A stretch of 44,134 nucleotides of DNA from Auxenochlorella pyrenoidosa (taxonomy: Eukaryota; Chlorophyta; Trebouxiophyceae; Chlorellales; Chlorellaceae). Positions within the stretch are counted from its first letter, which is position 1; the number at the start of each line of letters is the position of its first letter. Below are positions 10,365-22,817 of the stretch, one piece after another. The translations under genes were made by a program, and so were the position numbers. The notes under the pieces are model-generated. The model made no database searches. It worked only from the letters and a program-made list of their open reading frames with translations, and was not told where the DNA came from. The stretch is from positions 119,780 through 163,913 of the forward strand of contig KQ481946.1 of assembly GCA_001430745.1 (NCBI GenBank). The letters run 5' to 3'.

Positions 10365-13300
10365 ATGGAATCAGGGGTGCAGACCGTCTGCAGCACGCTG
10401 CAGGCAGCGATCAATGCCGCCAGTGAAGCTCCTGGCCTGGCGGTGGCGGCCTGTGCAGCCTTGCTGCTCGCATGGGTGCTGATCTGCAAGCTGCTGGAGC
10501 CGCGGGTGCCGTCCATCTCCGTGGAGCCAATTACAGGCAGGCGGCAGCCCTCTGCAGCTCTTATGCATTGTCAAATTGCTTGATACAGTGCACATGGTGG
10601 CGTCGCCGGCCTGCATCTTGGATGGGGTCTGCACTGCACAACCTGGCTGCTGCCGCCAGGACTGCCAGCGCCACGACCTGTGCACGGGCAACGCTGCCTG
10701 CTAGCGCTGTACTTTCTTACGGCCCCAACCCACAGCACATCACAGCTGGCACTCTCACCAACTGCTTCAGCAGGAGTTTGTTTGGGTCGCTAGCAAGCCT
10801 CGCTTTGCCCATGGGTCGCCCCTTGGTTTACGCAGGCGACGCAGCCACGGGGGGCTTCCGGCGCTCGCCACGCAAGACGAGCGCCGCCACGAAGAACCAG
10901 ATCCCTTGCGTGGATCCGGGGACGCAAGAGCTGCTGGGCTATGTGCCCGCAATGAGCGCCGCACAGGTGTGAGGGCCGCGGGCCGGGCAGCAGAGGTAGC
11001 GCTGGGATGTGCGGCATGGGGCATGCACAAGCTGGCATGGGGTATGCAGCCTGGTGGAAGCTTCATGCCTTTTAAGGACAAGCTTGGGGCGAGGCAGGCA
11101 GCACTGGGAAGTTGTGCGCGTGGAGGGGCTGCAGGGCCTGGCCTCCATGCCAGTGAGTGAGCAGGCATCGACTGCCAGGGCTCTGAGCAGCCGCCTCAGC
11201 ATCCCTGCCCGGGCTCTGCTGCTTTGCTGCAAAATGGTTGCTTGCAAACACTCCAGCACCATCGGCGTCAGCAGTGGCCCTTGGCAAGCGCCGCCTTCCC
11301 AAGCCGACCGTGCTGCGCCCGCTGCCCCCCTGGCCGGCAGGTGCGCGAGCTGGTGGCGCGTGCCAAGGCAGCAGGCTGCGAGTGGAGGGGGTCCAGTTTT
11401 GCGCAGCGCCGCCTGCTGCTCAGGATCATCCTCAAGTACATTGTGGAGAACCAGGAGGAGATCTGCAGGTGGGGGCGCCGCAGGTGGCAAACAAACACAC
11501 GGCGTGCAGGCGGGTCGGCATCGGGAGAGCGGCCTGCGTGCATCCGTGCTCTGCTTGCTGTGAGGCGCAGCGTCTGGCCTGCATGGGCGGGCCGGAGGCT
11601 GTCTATAGGTGGGCCAGCTGCCGCGCAGCAGCATGATTTGATACCTCGGTCCCCCGGCGGTCCGAACTCGGTGGAACCTTTGCGCTCTCTCCCCATGCTC
11701 TTGACTGTCCCCTTCCCTGACTGCCCCTTGGGTCAGGGTGTCTGCCATCGACTCGGGCAAGCCCATGGTGGATGCCGCTTTTGGCGAGGTGGGGGGAGCT
11801 TTGGAAGGGGGTGGGATGTGGTGGGGTGAGGGGCAGTGCTGCCACGGGCGAACCTCAGCATGGCATGCGCTGGTGCCTGGGCCGGGCGGGCTGGGCCCCG
11901 CGCTGCAGACCCTGGCCGCCCAAATGGCGTTGCATATGACAAACAGCCGCTCCGACATGCACTGCCATGGTGCAGCACTGCAAGCACACACGCGGGTGGA
12001 GCAGCTTCCCTGGGACAACTGCTTGCCCTCAGCCTTCTCCGTTGCCCCCGCCCTGGCAGGTCATTGTGACGTGCGAGAAGATCTGGTGGCTGGCGCAGCA
12101 GGGCGAGCGGTACCTGAGGCCTGAGCGGCGCAGCGCGGGCACCATGGTGAGAGCTGCAAGCCCCCCGTCGTGGACTAGCTAGAAGGCTGGGCGACGTGGT
12201 ATCAGCAGGGGTTGAGGCTCAAGCAGGCCGACGCGTTGCGCAGGGGCTCCGCCGTCTCCAGCGCTCTATGCATCTGGTTGGCGCCTGTCGCTCCCCGGCT
12301 TGTGCCACCATGGGTGTCGCCACTGCTCGACCGCAGGCTATGCTCTTCACCCACCCTACTCCCCACCCACCCCCACCCCCCACCCAACCCCCCACCCACC
12401 CAACTCCCCTGCAGATGTTCTACAAGGCCGCGCGGGTGGAGTACGTGCCCGTGGGCGTGGTGGGCGCCATCGTGCCCTGGAACTACCCCTTCCACAACAT
12501 CTTCAACCCGCTCACCGCCGCGCTGTTTGCCGGCAACGCGATCGTCATCAAGGTGCGCCGCAGCACGGGGGCCGCGCGCGCCTTGCACCAGGGCTCATGC
12601 CATGCCCGCGGCTGCGCGTCCATGGCTAGCCTCCCCGTGTCCCCGAATACCACATGCATTCCCCCCTTGTCATGCCCACCCATGCGCCCACCTAAACCCC
12701 CTTCCACCACACCCCAGGTGTCTGAGCACGCCTCCTGGAGCGCGGTCTACTACAAACGCATCATCGATGCGGCGCTGGCGGCGGCGGGCGCCCCCGCCGA
12801 CCTGGTGCAGGTGCGCGCCCTGCTGGGCTGCAGCCAGGCTGGTAGAGGCTGCCGCCTCCTCCCACCCTTTCTCCATGCTGCTCTGCATGTTGGGGTAAGC
12901 CGGTCAGGTTTCCCGGGCTGCTGGGCATGCTGCAGCGCCTCCCTGCTGGCGCACAGCCGACGCCGCTTCCCCCCACAGATTGTGACTGGGTATGGCGAGG
13001 CGGGCAACGCGCTGGTCACCTCCCCCGACGTCGGCAAGATCATCTTTGTGGGGTCGACCCACATTGGCCGCAAGGTGCGGGCCCAGCTGCAGTGGTGGCA
13101 CTTGCCGGCCCCGCCAGCAGCTGGGGTAGTCTCTGGACGCTCCTGCTGGCGTGTCGTCGTTTTGATAGACAGCATGCGGCACTAGGTCACGAGGAGCCGC
13201 CCCCAGCCGGTCTTGAGCCGCACAGCGCAGTGCCGAGATGCAGCGCAGCCGCGCAGGGAGGGCACTCATGGCCGGCCAGCTGGCCCCCCCTGCCGCAGCC

Positions 13301-16300
13301 GCCGTCCCGCCATGCCCTCTGCACACGCCGCCGCCCGCCCCGCAGGTCATGGAGGCGGCTGCCGGGAACCTGACGCCCGTTGTGCTGGAGCTGGGCGGCA
13401 AGGATGCCTTTGTTGTGTGCGACGACGCCGACCTGAACCAGGTGGGAGCTCACGCCCTGAACCCCCTTTGCTGTGGCAGCCATGCCTCCTTGCCTTCTGC
13501 TCCCTCCCTGCCTCCTGCCCGGCCCCCCTCCCCGGCCCGGGCCGGCGCCTGCTGCACCCTCCCCACCGCTCTTCCCTCCTGGAGGCTCATCCCTGTGCCC
13601 AGCACAAGCTGTGCCTGTGCCAAGTCCCTGCACAGCGTGGCGGCGCCCCGCCTGGCGGCCAGCCCGCCGGCAGTGCTCGCGCTGGGCTGCCCAGCGCCAG
13701 CAGCCGCCGGCCCCCCCCCACGTCCCCCGCAGGTGCTGCCCACCGCGCTGCGCGGCGCCTTCCAGTCGTGCGGCCAGAACTGCGCGGGCGCGGAGCGGTT
13801 CATCGTGCAGGAGCGGGTGTATGACGAGTTTGTGCGGTGAGGGGGGGCGCCCGCGCCCGCCGCGCGAGCCTGCCGGCAGGCGCCTGCAGGGCCGGTGGCC
13901 CGTGTGCGCTCTGGCCAGCTGCTGCCATGGCGTGGTGGCGGGCGGGGGTGCCGGCTGAGCTGCCGATTGGGATGATGACATGCTGTGCTGTGTTCCGCTC
14001 GTCGGGCTTGCTGCCGCACGTGCTGGGCCAGCGCTCGCCTGCGCGCTGCTGGTGAGCTGCGGCGGGCAGAGCCAGCTCAGGCCTGAAGCTGCACCAGACT
14101 CACGCATGCCCTTCCCCCTGCCCCGGCTGCCCACCGCCACCCAGGCGCGCCGCCGAGACAACCTCCAAGTTGCGGCAGGGCGCCGCCAGCGGGGAGGCCA
14201 TGGTGGACTGCGGCGCCATGTGCATGCCCGGGGCGGCGGAGAAGGTGCAGGAGCTGATTGACGACGCCGTGAAGAAGGGCGCCCAGGTGGGCGGGGCAGA
14301 GGGGATCACTCGTCGTGGCTGGGCTGGAGCAAGGCGCTGCAAAGGCTTGCATGCGACAAGGGACGAGCATCAGAGGGTGGAAGAACGCTTTGAGGCGCGG
14401 GACTGTTGCGGGTTGGGGAAGGGGCACTGTTGGAAGGCAGAGCGCAGGGGTCCCCAAAGAAGGGGAAGGCGGCGAGAGATGGGCGCATGGCTGCCCTGGC
14501 ACGCGGCTGGGGCTGCTGCCAATGCTGGGCAGCTCCTGCGTGAGGTGCTTGGCCGGATGCGCGCAAGGCATACGACGCGGCAGCCCCTGGGCGTGCCCTC
14601 TGCCCNNNNNNNNNNNNNNNNNNNNNNNNNNNNNNNNNNNNNNNNNNNNNNNNNNNNNNNNNNNNNNNNNNNNNNNNNNNNNNNNNNNNNNNNNNNNNNN
14701 NNNNNNNNNNNNNNNNNNNNNNNNNNNNNNNNNNNNNNNNNNNNNNNNNNNNNNNNNNNNNNNNNNNNNNNNNNNNNNNNNNNNNNNNNNNNNNNNNNNN
14801 NNNNNNNNNNNNNNNNNNNNNNNNNNNNNNNNNNNNNNNNNNNNNNNNNNNNNNNNNNNNNNNNNNNNNNNNNNNNNNNNNNNNNNNNNNNNNNNNNNNN
14901 NNNNNNNNNNNNNNNNNNNNNNNNNNNNNNNNNNNNNNNNNNNNNNNNNNNNNNNNNNNNNNNNNNNNNNNNNNNNNNNNNCCAGGTGGTGGTGGGCGGC
15001 AAGCTGCCCCCCGCGGGCGCCGCCGGCCAGTTCTACCCGCCCACCATCGTGGCGGGGGTGACCCCCGACATGCGCATCTGGCAGGAGGAGGTGTTTGGGC
15101 CGGTGATGGCAGGTGGGCGGGGGGTGAGGGGGAGCGTTCTTTGCAGCCCGGCCCTTGCAGCCCAGCTGCGCCTGACCTATTGGCCCCTGCAATTGATCCC
15201 GCCGTCAGGCGCCGCTGCCCGCTGCCTTGGCCTCCAACACACTCGACGCTAACTGCCGCTGCACCGCTGCACCCCCCGTGTCGCGGCCCGCAGTGGTCAA
15301 GTTTGGCAGCGACGACGAGGCGGTGGCCATCGCCAACGACTGCCCCTTTGGCCTGGGCTCCTCGGTGTTCTCGGGCAGCCGCGCGCGCGCCCGCGCCATC
15401 GGCGCGCGCCTCGAGGTGCGCACGCTGCAATGCTGCACGCCGTGCCGCCCTGGGGCCTGGCTCGGCGGCCGTGTGCGTGCCCACTGCTGCCGGCCAGCAG
15501 CCGCTTTGCGCGCGCGCGCGCCCAGCAGGCTGGCCGTGCCGCCCTCCCCTGCCACGCAGGCCGGCATGACCTCCCTGAACGACTTTGCCACCACCTACAT
15601 GTGCCAGTCGCTGCCCTTTGGCGGCGTCAAGCACTCGGGCTTCGACCGCTTTGCCGGCATCGAGGGCCTGCGCGGCATGTGCATACCCAAGGTGCGCTCC
15701 GCGCCGCCGCCGCCGCGGCTTCCGTACCGCCCGCGCGGCGCCGCTGCAGGGGTGCCAACACGCCCGCGGGTCGGCTAACATTCCGCTGCAGCAACCCACC
15801 CTCGATCCCCCGCGAGCTGTTGGCTGTTCCAAAGCCCAGGCGCCCTCAGGGTCCCAGCCCTCTGCTGCTGGCTTCGCCCGCTTCTGTGACAAGTCCGCGA
15901 TCGCGTCCCACCGTGCGCGTGCGTTGCCGCCCCCTCTCCTTGGTGCAGGCCGTGGCCGAGGACCGCTGGCCCTTCAAGACCGCCATCCCGCCGCTGCTGC
16001 AGTACCCTGTCAGCGACCGCGCCTTTGACTTTGTGTCGGCGCTGGTGTGGATGTTCTACGCCCCCGGCTGGGCGGGTGAGCCCCCGCCGCGCGGCACACC
16101 TTCTTGCGATGCTTCAGCAGGGTTGGGGCTCCGCGAGGTGCCCGCCGCCAAGTTGTTGCATGGCACACAACCAGCCTCCATGAGCAACTTTGCCTTCCAG
16201 CTTTCTGCCGATCGCGAGGGTCAAACCGCGTGCCTCCATGCCGCGGCTGATGCAGGCAACGCCAAGGGCCTGTGCAACCTCATCTCGTGCTTCCTGCCCG

Positions 16301-16353
16301 GCGGCGGCAAGAAGGCAGCGGCCAAGGCAGCGAATGGCCGCAAGGATGAGTAA
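10365..16353 (+). CDS. ALDH22A1: Aldehyde dehydrogenase family 22 (membrane-anchored)
   Basis: Sixteen exons: 10365-10536, 10836-10966, 11341-11468, 11737-11788, 12060-12146, 12415-12552, 12718-12810, 12979-13074, 13346-13441, 13733-13836, 14145-14286, 14986-15112, 15294-15415, 15560-15691, 15949-16075, 16256-16353; 614 residues, like plant ALDH22A1 (about 596). It oxidises aldehydes to acids with NAD(P)+. Residues 25-44 form the N-terminal membrane helix typical of this plant family. Seen: VPWNYPFHN with the oxyanion Asn (N213), VSEHASWS cofactor loop, FVGSTHIG, general base in LELGGKDAF (E314), nucleophile in GQNCAGAERF (C348), EEVFGPVM and SLPFGGVKHSGF. The Lys-rich C-terminus (GGGKKAAAKAANGRKDE) is alga-specific. 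The first intron appears to begin with GC. The sequence gap falls wholly inside the intron after 14286, so no coding sequence is lost. Confidence 0.96.
14606..14981. other. Assembly gap (N run)
   Basis: 376 unresolved bases inside the intron between ALDH22A1 exons 11 and 12. The next exon starts four bases after the gap at CAG|GTG. Confidence 1.
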
Positions 16354-16631
16354 AAGCAGCGCGACATGAGGCAGGCTACTGGGGTTTGGCATGGGCACCA
16401 CGGCAGTGCCCTGCATGCGACCAACATGTGCTCAAAATTGTCAAGGCTGCTCCATTGTTAATTGTTTTGCCATCAGTCAGAGGAGGTACCGCAGATACTG
16501 CAGACCACAGAGGAAAGCAGGGTGCTCTTGCATTCAAATTAACCTGAGGGTTGCACCTGCGTTGCTCTCCATTTCGGAGGCTAGGTGCGCTCGATCGGCC
16601 TGCATAGTAGCAGCGGGCAGCAAACCAAGGG

Positions 16632-19600
16632 ATGATGGCCTCTGCTGTGGGCTTGAGCCCTGGGCTTCAGCGGCCCGGGTGAGTGTATCGAAGCGCGCTT
16701 GCAGTCGGCCATGGGCTTTTGAGCTCTGCATTGCGCGTCGTCGAGCAGCAGGAAGGGTTGGAGCGCACCCTCAGGGTTGTAGGCTACAACCCACCTTTCA
16801 AAATTGCTCGCAATTACGCCCTCCCTGCTCGCCCCGCAGGCCAGCCAGAGGACCGACACATCTGATCAATGCGCGGGCAGGCCGCCAGCCGGCAGGGCTG
16901 CCTGAACTGCGCTGCCGCCGCCGTCAACGGCACTCGGCCCCTCGGGCGGCACGTTTTGTTCAAGCCGCTGGCCTGGAGTCTGCCGCTGCTGCCGCCCTGA
17001 CCGACGAGGCGGCCACTGTAGCGACGTCTGCCTTCTTCCGTGCTATCATGGGGCTGGGCGTTGCGGCCTGCTTCCTGGGAGCCAGCGCTCGGGGCGTTCA
17101 GGTGTGTGCGCCCGCCACGCCGTCGCCCACCTGCCGCTCCAAGCACCTGCGCTGCTGACATGGCACAGCCACATCTGCAGCAGCGATTCAATTGACTAAT
17201 CGGGCGCACTATTTTCGGACTGGGTGCTTGCAGGAGGTGCTGGCAACCTTTGCAGCCATTGTCACCACAGCAGTAGAGTCAGCGGGCTGCTCGGTGGCCG
17301 ATCCAACGCCGCCGGTGGCGGCACCCAGCCAGGAGCGCCGCGACGGCAGCGTTCCTGCTGTCCTGCGCCCCCTGGCTGCACGCGTGGCTGAGTCGCTGCC
17401 AGAAGCGTCCCAGCTGAAGCTCCGCGGCGTGCAGGCGGCGGTGACAGTGCTGTCTGGCATGCTCGTGGCAGCGCAGGCACTGGCCCGCCTGGCAGAGGCC
17501 GCAAAGGAGGCCGCCGACGCATCTGCTGCAGCCACGCGCCCCCAGGCTGCGGGCGCAGCGCTGGCGATGTCTGGCGCGGCAGCGGGCGGCGGCGGAGCAG
17601 CAGCAAGCGTGCGCTCCAGCCGCGGCGGCGGCAGCAGCAGTGGTGGAGCCACTGGCAGCTTTGGCGGCACTGACGCAGCTGCGGCGGTGGCAGAGGTGGC
17701 GGCTGCAGCCGAGGCGGCGGCAGCCCTGGCAGCCAAGTTGGCGGCGGCTCAAGAGGAGTCAAAGGCTGCGCCAGCTGCTGCTGCTGGGCAGAAGGGAGAG
17801 CAGCAGGAGGGAACCGAGACAGAAGATGCAGATGATCCCACCGAGCCGGCAGCAGCCGCCAGTGCTGATGAGCCAGTGGAAGCGCCTGAAGCTGTGGAGT
17901 CGCGGCAGGAGGCTGAGCCTGCGGCGGCGGAGCAGCCAGGGGCTGTGCTGGAGGAGGCAGAGCAGCCTGCAGCGGCCCCAGAGGCTCCCGCAGATGCCGC
18001 ACTGCCCGAGGCCCAGCAGCAGCAGGGCCAGCCAGCAGAGGCGGCAGAGCAGCAGGCTGGGGATGTGCATGGCGAGGCGCCAGCACCTGCCGCGGCCCAG
18101 GAGGCAGCAATCACAGCGAGCGATGCCGAGGATGATCAGCTCTTGCAGGAGCGGGCAGACAGCGAAGACAAGGAGGCACCCGCCCCGGCGGCCGCACCGG
18201 TGACCGCGGCGGCGGCGCGGCAGCACACCGCCACCGCGGTGGAGAGCGCTGAGCTGGCCGCCAGACTGGCGCAGCAGGCGCAGCACGCCATCGTCAGCGC
18301 CGACGCCACCGCGCTGTCGCTGCGAGCGGTGGCGGCGGCCAAGACAGCTAAGGAGGCCGCTGCACTTGCGGGTGGGTCCCAGCTGCTGGGCTCTGAGCTT
18401 GTCCTGCCTCTGCATCACACCGCCCTGGCGGCTAATGTGCAGGGGGGCCGACGCTGCTCTTGAGAGTGGGCCCTGCAGATCTGGAGCATCAGTGCACTCA
18501 TTGTGTTTTCCCACTGCTGGTGCAGGCACAGAGGCCGCCGCAGAAGCCGCGCGCTCCGCCGCCGCTGCGGCAGGGCAGGCGCGCGAGGCGGCAGAGAGCA
18601 TGGCCGCCGCCGAGCGGCAGGCAGCAGCTGCCGCAGAGGAGGCAGAGGCTGCTCTGGTCATTGCCCGCGCCTCTGCGTGCGCCGATGCCGCCTGCAAAGC
18701 GGCAACAGCCGCAGACATTGCGGCCCAGGCGGCCAAGATGGCGGCCACCCGAGCCGGCACCGCCGCCGCGGTGGGTGCGGCTGGCAAAGCCAGCAGGGCG
18801 GCGCAGCAGGCAGTCGCAGCCGAAGCGGCAATCCAGGCCGCCCGTGACGCAGCCGCCCAGGTGGCGGCGCTCACGTCTGCTGCCGCCACGGCTGGCAGCA
18901 GCACGGCTGCGGCGGAGACTGCGCGCCGCGCCGCTGTGGCGGCAAGTGCTGCACAGCAGGCAGCCGCCCAGTCCGGTAAGTAGGCAAGCCCGCTTGTTTT
19001 CGGGGGCGCGCCTGCCGGTCTGCCTGGCAGTGTGGTTGCTGCGCTGCCCATCGTGCCTGCCTGCCAAAACATCTGTCGTTCCTGGCTGCTGTCCGCCTGT
19101 GCTGCAGGCATTGTGGCAGCTGCCGCCATAGGGGCAGCGCTGGTGCACGAGGCTGCTGCTGCTGAGCAGGAGGCGGCTGCACGCCTGGCTGCAGAGCAGG
19201 AGGCTGCTGCCGCTGAGCAGGAGGCTGCTGCCTGTCTGGCTGCAGAGCAGGAGGCTGCAGAGCAGGAGGCAGCCGCACGCCTGGCTGCAGAGCAGGAGGC
19301 CGCTGAGCAGGAGGCGGCCGCACGTCTGGCTGCAGAGCAGGAGGCTGCTGCCTGTCTGGCTGCAGAGCAGGAGGCTGCAGAGCAGGAGGCAGCCGCACGG
19401 CTGGCTGCAGAGCAGGAGGCTGCAGAGCAGGAGGCGGCTGCACGGCTGGCTGCAGAGCAGGAGGCTGCAGTGCAGGAGGCTGCAGACCAGGCTGTGGTCA
19501 GTGAGGCATCAGAGGAGGCATCGGCTGACTCTGCCAAGCCAGACATGGAGGCCCAGCAGGAGATGGCTGCCGAGGAGGCAGCAGAAGCCGCTGCAGAGGA

Positions 19601-22155
19601 TGCAGGTGCGGCAGAGGAGCAGCAGCTTGCAGAGGCGGCAGCGACAGCAGAGCCAGAAGAGCCGGAGGACTTGGCGCCAGTGACAGATGCAGCGCTGGGG
19701 CAGCAGGCCACTGCAGAGGCGGAGGAGGGTGCTGCAGTCGAGCCTGGTGCAGAGGAGGAGCCAGTGGCTGTAGCCACAGCAGAGGCAGAGCAGCAGGAGG
19801 AGCCGGTAGTTGTGGCAAAGCCGCAGGTAGAGCCAGCAATTGAGGCGGAGGAGCAGGAGGAGCCAGCAGCTGTGGTGGAGCAGCAGGAGGAGCCAGTGGC
19901 TGTGGCCACAGCAGGGGCAGAGCAGCAGGAGGAGCCAGCTGCTGAGCCCGCCGTGGTTGCCGCGGACGCTGCTGTGCAGCAGCAGGACCAGGGCAGCGCT
20001 GCCGAGCCTGCCCACCCTGCCCTGGTGCAGCCTCTGGAGGCTGAGCTGGTGCAGGGGGCCGCAGGGGAGGACGGGCCCAGCGGCACAGCCGTCCGGCCGG
20101 GCACCAGCATCGAGCAGGCCAAAAAGGTGGGTGGGGCCGCCACGTGTGCGAGTCATGTGCTGCAACTATGGAGGTCTGCTCGCGCTGCTTGAACAGGAGT
20201 AATGCTTGGGGAAGAGCCTGGAGGGTCGGCCGCAGGTGCAAGCGTGTGCGCGTGCCTGCTCGCTGCCTGGGGGCGCCTGTCGGGAAGGCGCCGCCCTCTG
20301 GGCACCGGTTCCCTGCCCCAGCTGGCTCCCGCCCCGCACCCCCCTCGCATTGCAACAGGAGGTGGAGCAGTGGATCGCGGCCTGGCGGGCCGCCAACGTC
20401 GACCCACCTCTGGGCGACGGCCACCCGCTGGCTGACTGGCCTGACGAGGATTACAGCACCGTCGGCAACGACGCCGGCGAAGCCATCATCGACGCGGGCA
20501 ATGTCGGGAGCAGCAGGGAAGGCAGCAGCGAGGCCGCGGTGCCCAGCAGCACCACTGGCAGCAGCGACGACGGCGGCAGTTCTGCCAGCCCTGCCGGCGC
20601 CGAGCCGGCGCCGCTGGTGCTTGCTGCTGCACCCGGGCCTGCTGCCATTGTCAGGGTGACCGAGCCGCACCTGCCTCCCACGGCCGCTGCCGTGCTGAGC
20701 AGCTCAGCGGGCAGCGCTGCAGTGGTGCCAGCCAGCGCAGGCGCGCCGGCGCCAGCAGCCAGCACGCCCGCCACCGGCGGCAGCACTGGTTGGATGCGCC
20801 TGGGCATGCCTGCAGAGCGGCTGGGTGCGCCCGGCGAGGCCGGCCCTGCGCAGCAGCATGCCCGGCAGGCACAGCAGACGCAGCGTGCCAACTCGGTTGC
20901 CAAGCCCCGGCGCGCGGCCCGGCCGGTGCCTGTGGTGCGCCCGCAGCCACCCTCGCTGTTGGCTCGACTGTCAGCCTCGGCGCCCGCCCGTGCGCCCGCC
21001 ACAAGGCCTGCCAGCTCCCCCGCTCCGCAGCCGTTGGCTTCCCCCTCCCCCTCCGCCTCTCCCTCCGCCTCTGCCTCTGCCTCTGCCAAGGAGCTCGAGG
21101 CGGCATACAAGCAGCGCATCGCTGCCGTGCTGGCTGACTCCAAGCTGTCGTCGTCGGGTGGCTCGGCCACGCAGTCGCGGCGGCCCGCCGCCGCTGCCGG
21201 GGCCCTCACCTCTGCTCACCAGGCTCGCAGCAAGGTGGGGCGACCGTGCTGGCACCCCCGGATGCTGCGCCCTGCTGTGGCAGTGCATGGGTTCCGCCAT
21301 GCGCGCCAGCAAACGGGTGTGGTGCTGCAGCTCCTCATCAGCTAGGTTTGAAGGACGTGCAAAGGAAGCGTGTGCTCCCTGCTCTCCCTATATCTGCAGG
21401 CCATGAATGCCCTGCAGGGCGCCGCCACCTCGGGCACCCACACCAAGACCGAGTGGATGCTGACGGCCCAGCGGCAGCGCGAGGAGGCCGCCGCCGCCGC
21501 CGCGCTGGCTCGGAGCACTGCCATCCTGCGTCACATGGTGCGCCCCCGCCGCCAGGCGTCACAAGCTCCCTGCCGATGTGCAGACCACCATGGCAAACAC
21601 GCGCTTGTGGCCGCTGTCCCTGGTTGCGTGCACTGGCAAGCCATGCAGGCAGCCCGCCGGCTGGTCTGCTCAACATGCCATCTGTGCGAACCAAACCTGC
21701 CCACACCGCCTCTGCGCTTGCACACGCACGCGTTCCCACCCAAAATCCTGCCTGCTGCCCCACCCATCCCATGCCTCGCACCCATGCCTCGCACCACGCA
21801 GGAGGAGCTGGCTGCCGAGGAGGAGCGGCAGCGGCGGGAGGCCGCCGCCGCCGCCGCCGAGGCCGCCGCCGCAGCGCGCTCTCCGCTGCGCCTGCTGGCC
21901 GAGTGGGGCTGGCAGCTGCTGCAGCGGCTGTGCCTGGCGGCGCTGGCCGGCATACTGGCGGCCGCCAAGGCGGTGCAGGGCGGGCTGGCTCGCCTGGAGG
22001 CTGACCTGGCAGCCGCAGATGCTGCAGAGGTGGCAACTGCTATCTCGGCTAGCGTGGACGATGAGAGCATGCTCGCGGACGCCGACTGCAATGCTGGCGA
22101 GCCCGCTGGAGTTGTGTTTGCGGGCGCAAGCGCCGCCGAGCAGGCAGGGCCTTGA
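16632..22155 (+). CDS. Large Ala/Glu/Gln-rich protein with plastid-type N-terminus
   Basis: Exons 16632-16678, 16840-17101, 17234-18371, 18526-18975, 19108-20126, 20359-21234, 21400-21537, 21802-22155; 1427 residues, all phases agree. The start MMASAVGLSPGLQRPG is joined through a consensus donor (GG|GTGAGT). The next 60 residues are Arg/Ala-rich without acidic residues, as in chloroplast transit peptides. A hydrophobic segment lies at about 82-103 (RAIMGLGVAACFLGASARG). Residues about 180-970 are Ala-rich coiled coil. They include the AAEQEAAARL repeat block (about 647-760) and a block of EEPVAVATAEAEQQ-type repeats. Residues about 973-1260 are Ser/Ala/Pro-rich and look disordered. The C-terminus has EEERQRREAAAAAAEAAAAA, then an amphipathic/hydrophobic helix (WGWQLLQRLCLAALAGILAA). 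No enzyme motif is visible and I do not recognise the family. A structural or tethering role at a plastid membrane is inference only. Confidence 0.85.
19150..19490 (+). repeat. In-frame EQEAA / RLAAEQEAA tandem repeats
   Basis: The DNA GCTGCAGAGCAGGAGG recurs many times with small variants, encoding units such as AAEQEAAARLAAEQEAA and AAEQEAAACLAAEQEAA. Copies are nearly identical at DNA level, which suggests recent expansion by slippage or unequal exchange. Confidence 0.9.
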
Positions 22156-22260
22156 ACCTTGACGGCGGCCTGTCTTCTCACCCGGGCCTGCCAGGCGCGC
22201 CGGCGCATGGCCAGCGCCCGAGCATTCCTTCACGTTCTGCAACATCACTGCCACCTTTGC

Positions 22261-22265
22261 TTACA
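22261..22265 (-). terminator. Possible TGTAA poly(A) signal, amine oxidase gene
   Basis: Minus-strand TGTAA about 550 nt past the amine oxidase stop. Weak evidence from a 5-mer. Confidence 0.25.
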
Positions 22266-22534
22266 CTGCGTTGTTTTCTCCCTTCCCCCTTGGATCGATC
22301 AACCTTTATTCACAAAGCACTCCTAGCCAGAGCAGATGGTCGCTTCCTTTTCGCTCCTGGTGGCACCACTAGTTGTCAGCCAGGCGTGCAGCATAGCTGC
22401 CACCTACTGTTTGTGTCGTCCGCCATCCTTTTGCCCCAGCACTGAGTCTGAGAGAGCCAGAAGCGCCGAGGATTTGCAATGCACTGAGGCACAGCTAGCT
22501 TGCAAAGCGGCGAGCAAGCATGCCACAAGCCAAC

Positions 22535-22539
22535 TGTAA
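22535..22539 (+). terminator. Possible TGTAA poly(A) signal, Ala-rich gene
   Basis: TGTAA lies 380 nt after the stop at 22155, in a locally less GC-rich 3' UTR. The motif alone is weak evidence. Confidence 0.3.
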
Positions 22540-22817
22540 GTATGCATTTCAGGCTGGTCATACACAGTAGCAGCAGGGACGTCGGCACCGGGCACAGCAC
22601 TGCAAGTGCATGGGCAAGAAGAGGCGCTGCATGCATGCCAAGCAAGGGATGTGCAGGGAAGGAGCAGTGCACAAGGTGGAGGGCAAGTGATAATCACGAT
22701 TGCAATGAGCTTAATCGAACATGCAGCCTTGAAAGATAAGCTACCTCGAAATGCCGCCAGTACTTGATCATCGAACAGAGGCAGAGCAGACCAGCGGTGC
22801 GTTTGACCGCCATCCAT

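Larger units (their letters stand above)
22156..22817. other. Convergent intergenic region with crossed poly(A) motifs
   Basis: 662 bp between the stops of the Ala-rich gene (plus) and the amine oxidase (minus). There is no gene inside. A plus TGTAA lies at 22535 and a minus TGTAA at 22265; if both are used the two mRNAs overlap by about 270 nt. Confidence 0.5.

Noticed and set aside
12345..12410. Long C-rich CCCACC tract in an ALDH22A1 intron
   Set aside because: It ends at the splice acceptor at 12414 and is adequately explained as an extended polypyrimidine tract.
19150..19490. Regular repeats considered as a CRISPR-like array
   Set aside because: The units are contiguous, in frame and coding, with no unique spacers, in a eukaryotic gene.
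17759..20143. 794-codon open frame on the minus strand, Ser/Ala/Cys-rich
   Set aside because: It is the exact antisense of the Ala-rich gene's exons. GC-rich Ala codons (GCN) read backwards rarely give stops. It crosses introns and has no motif.
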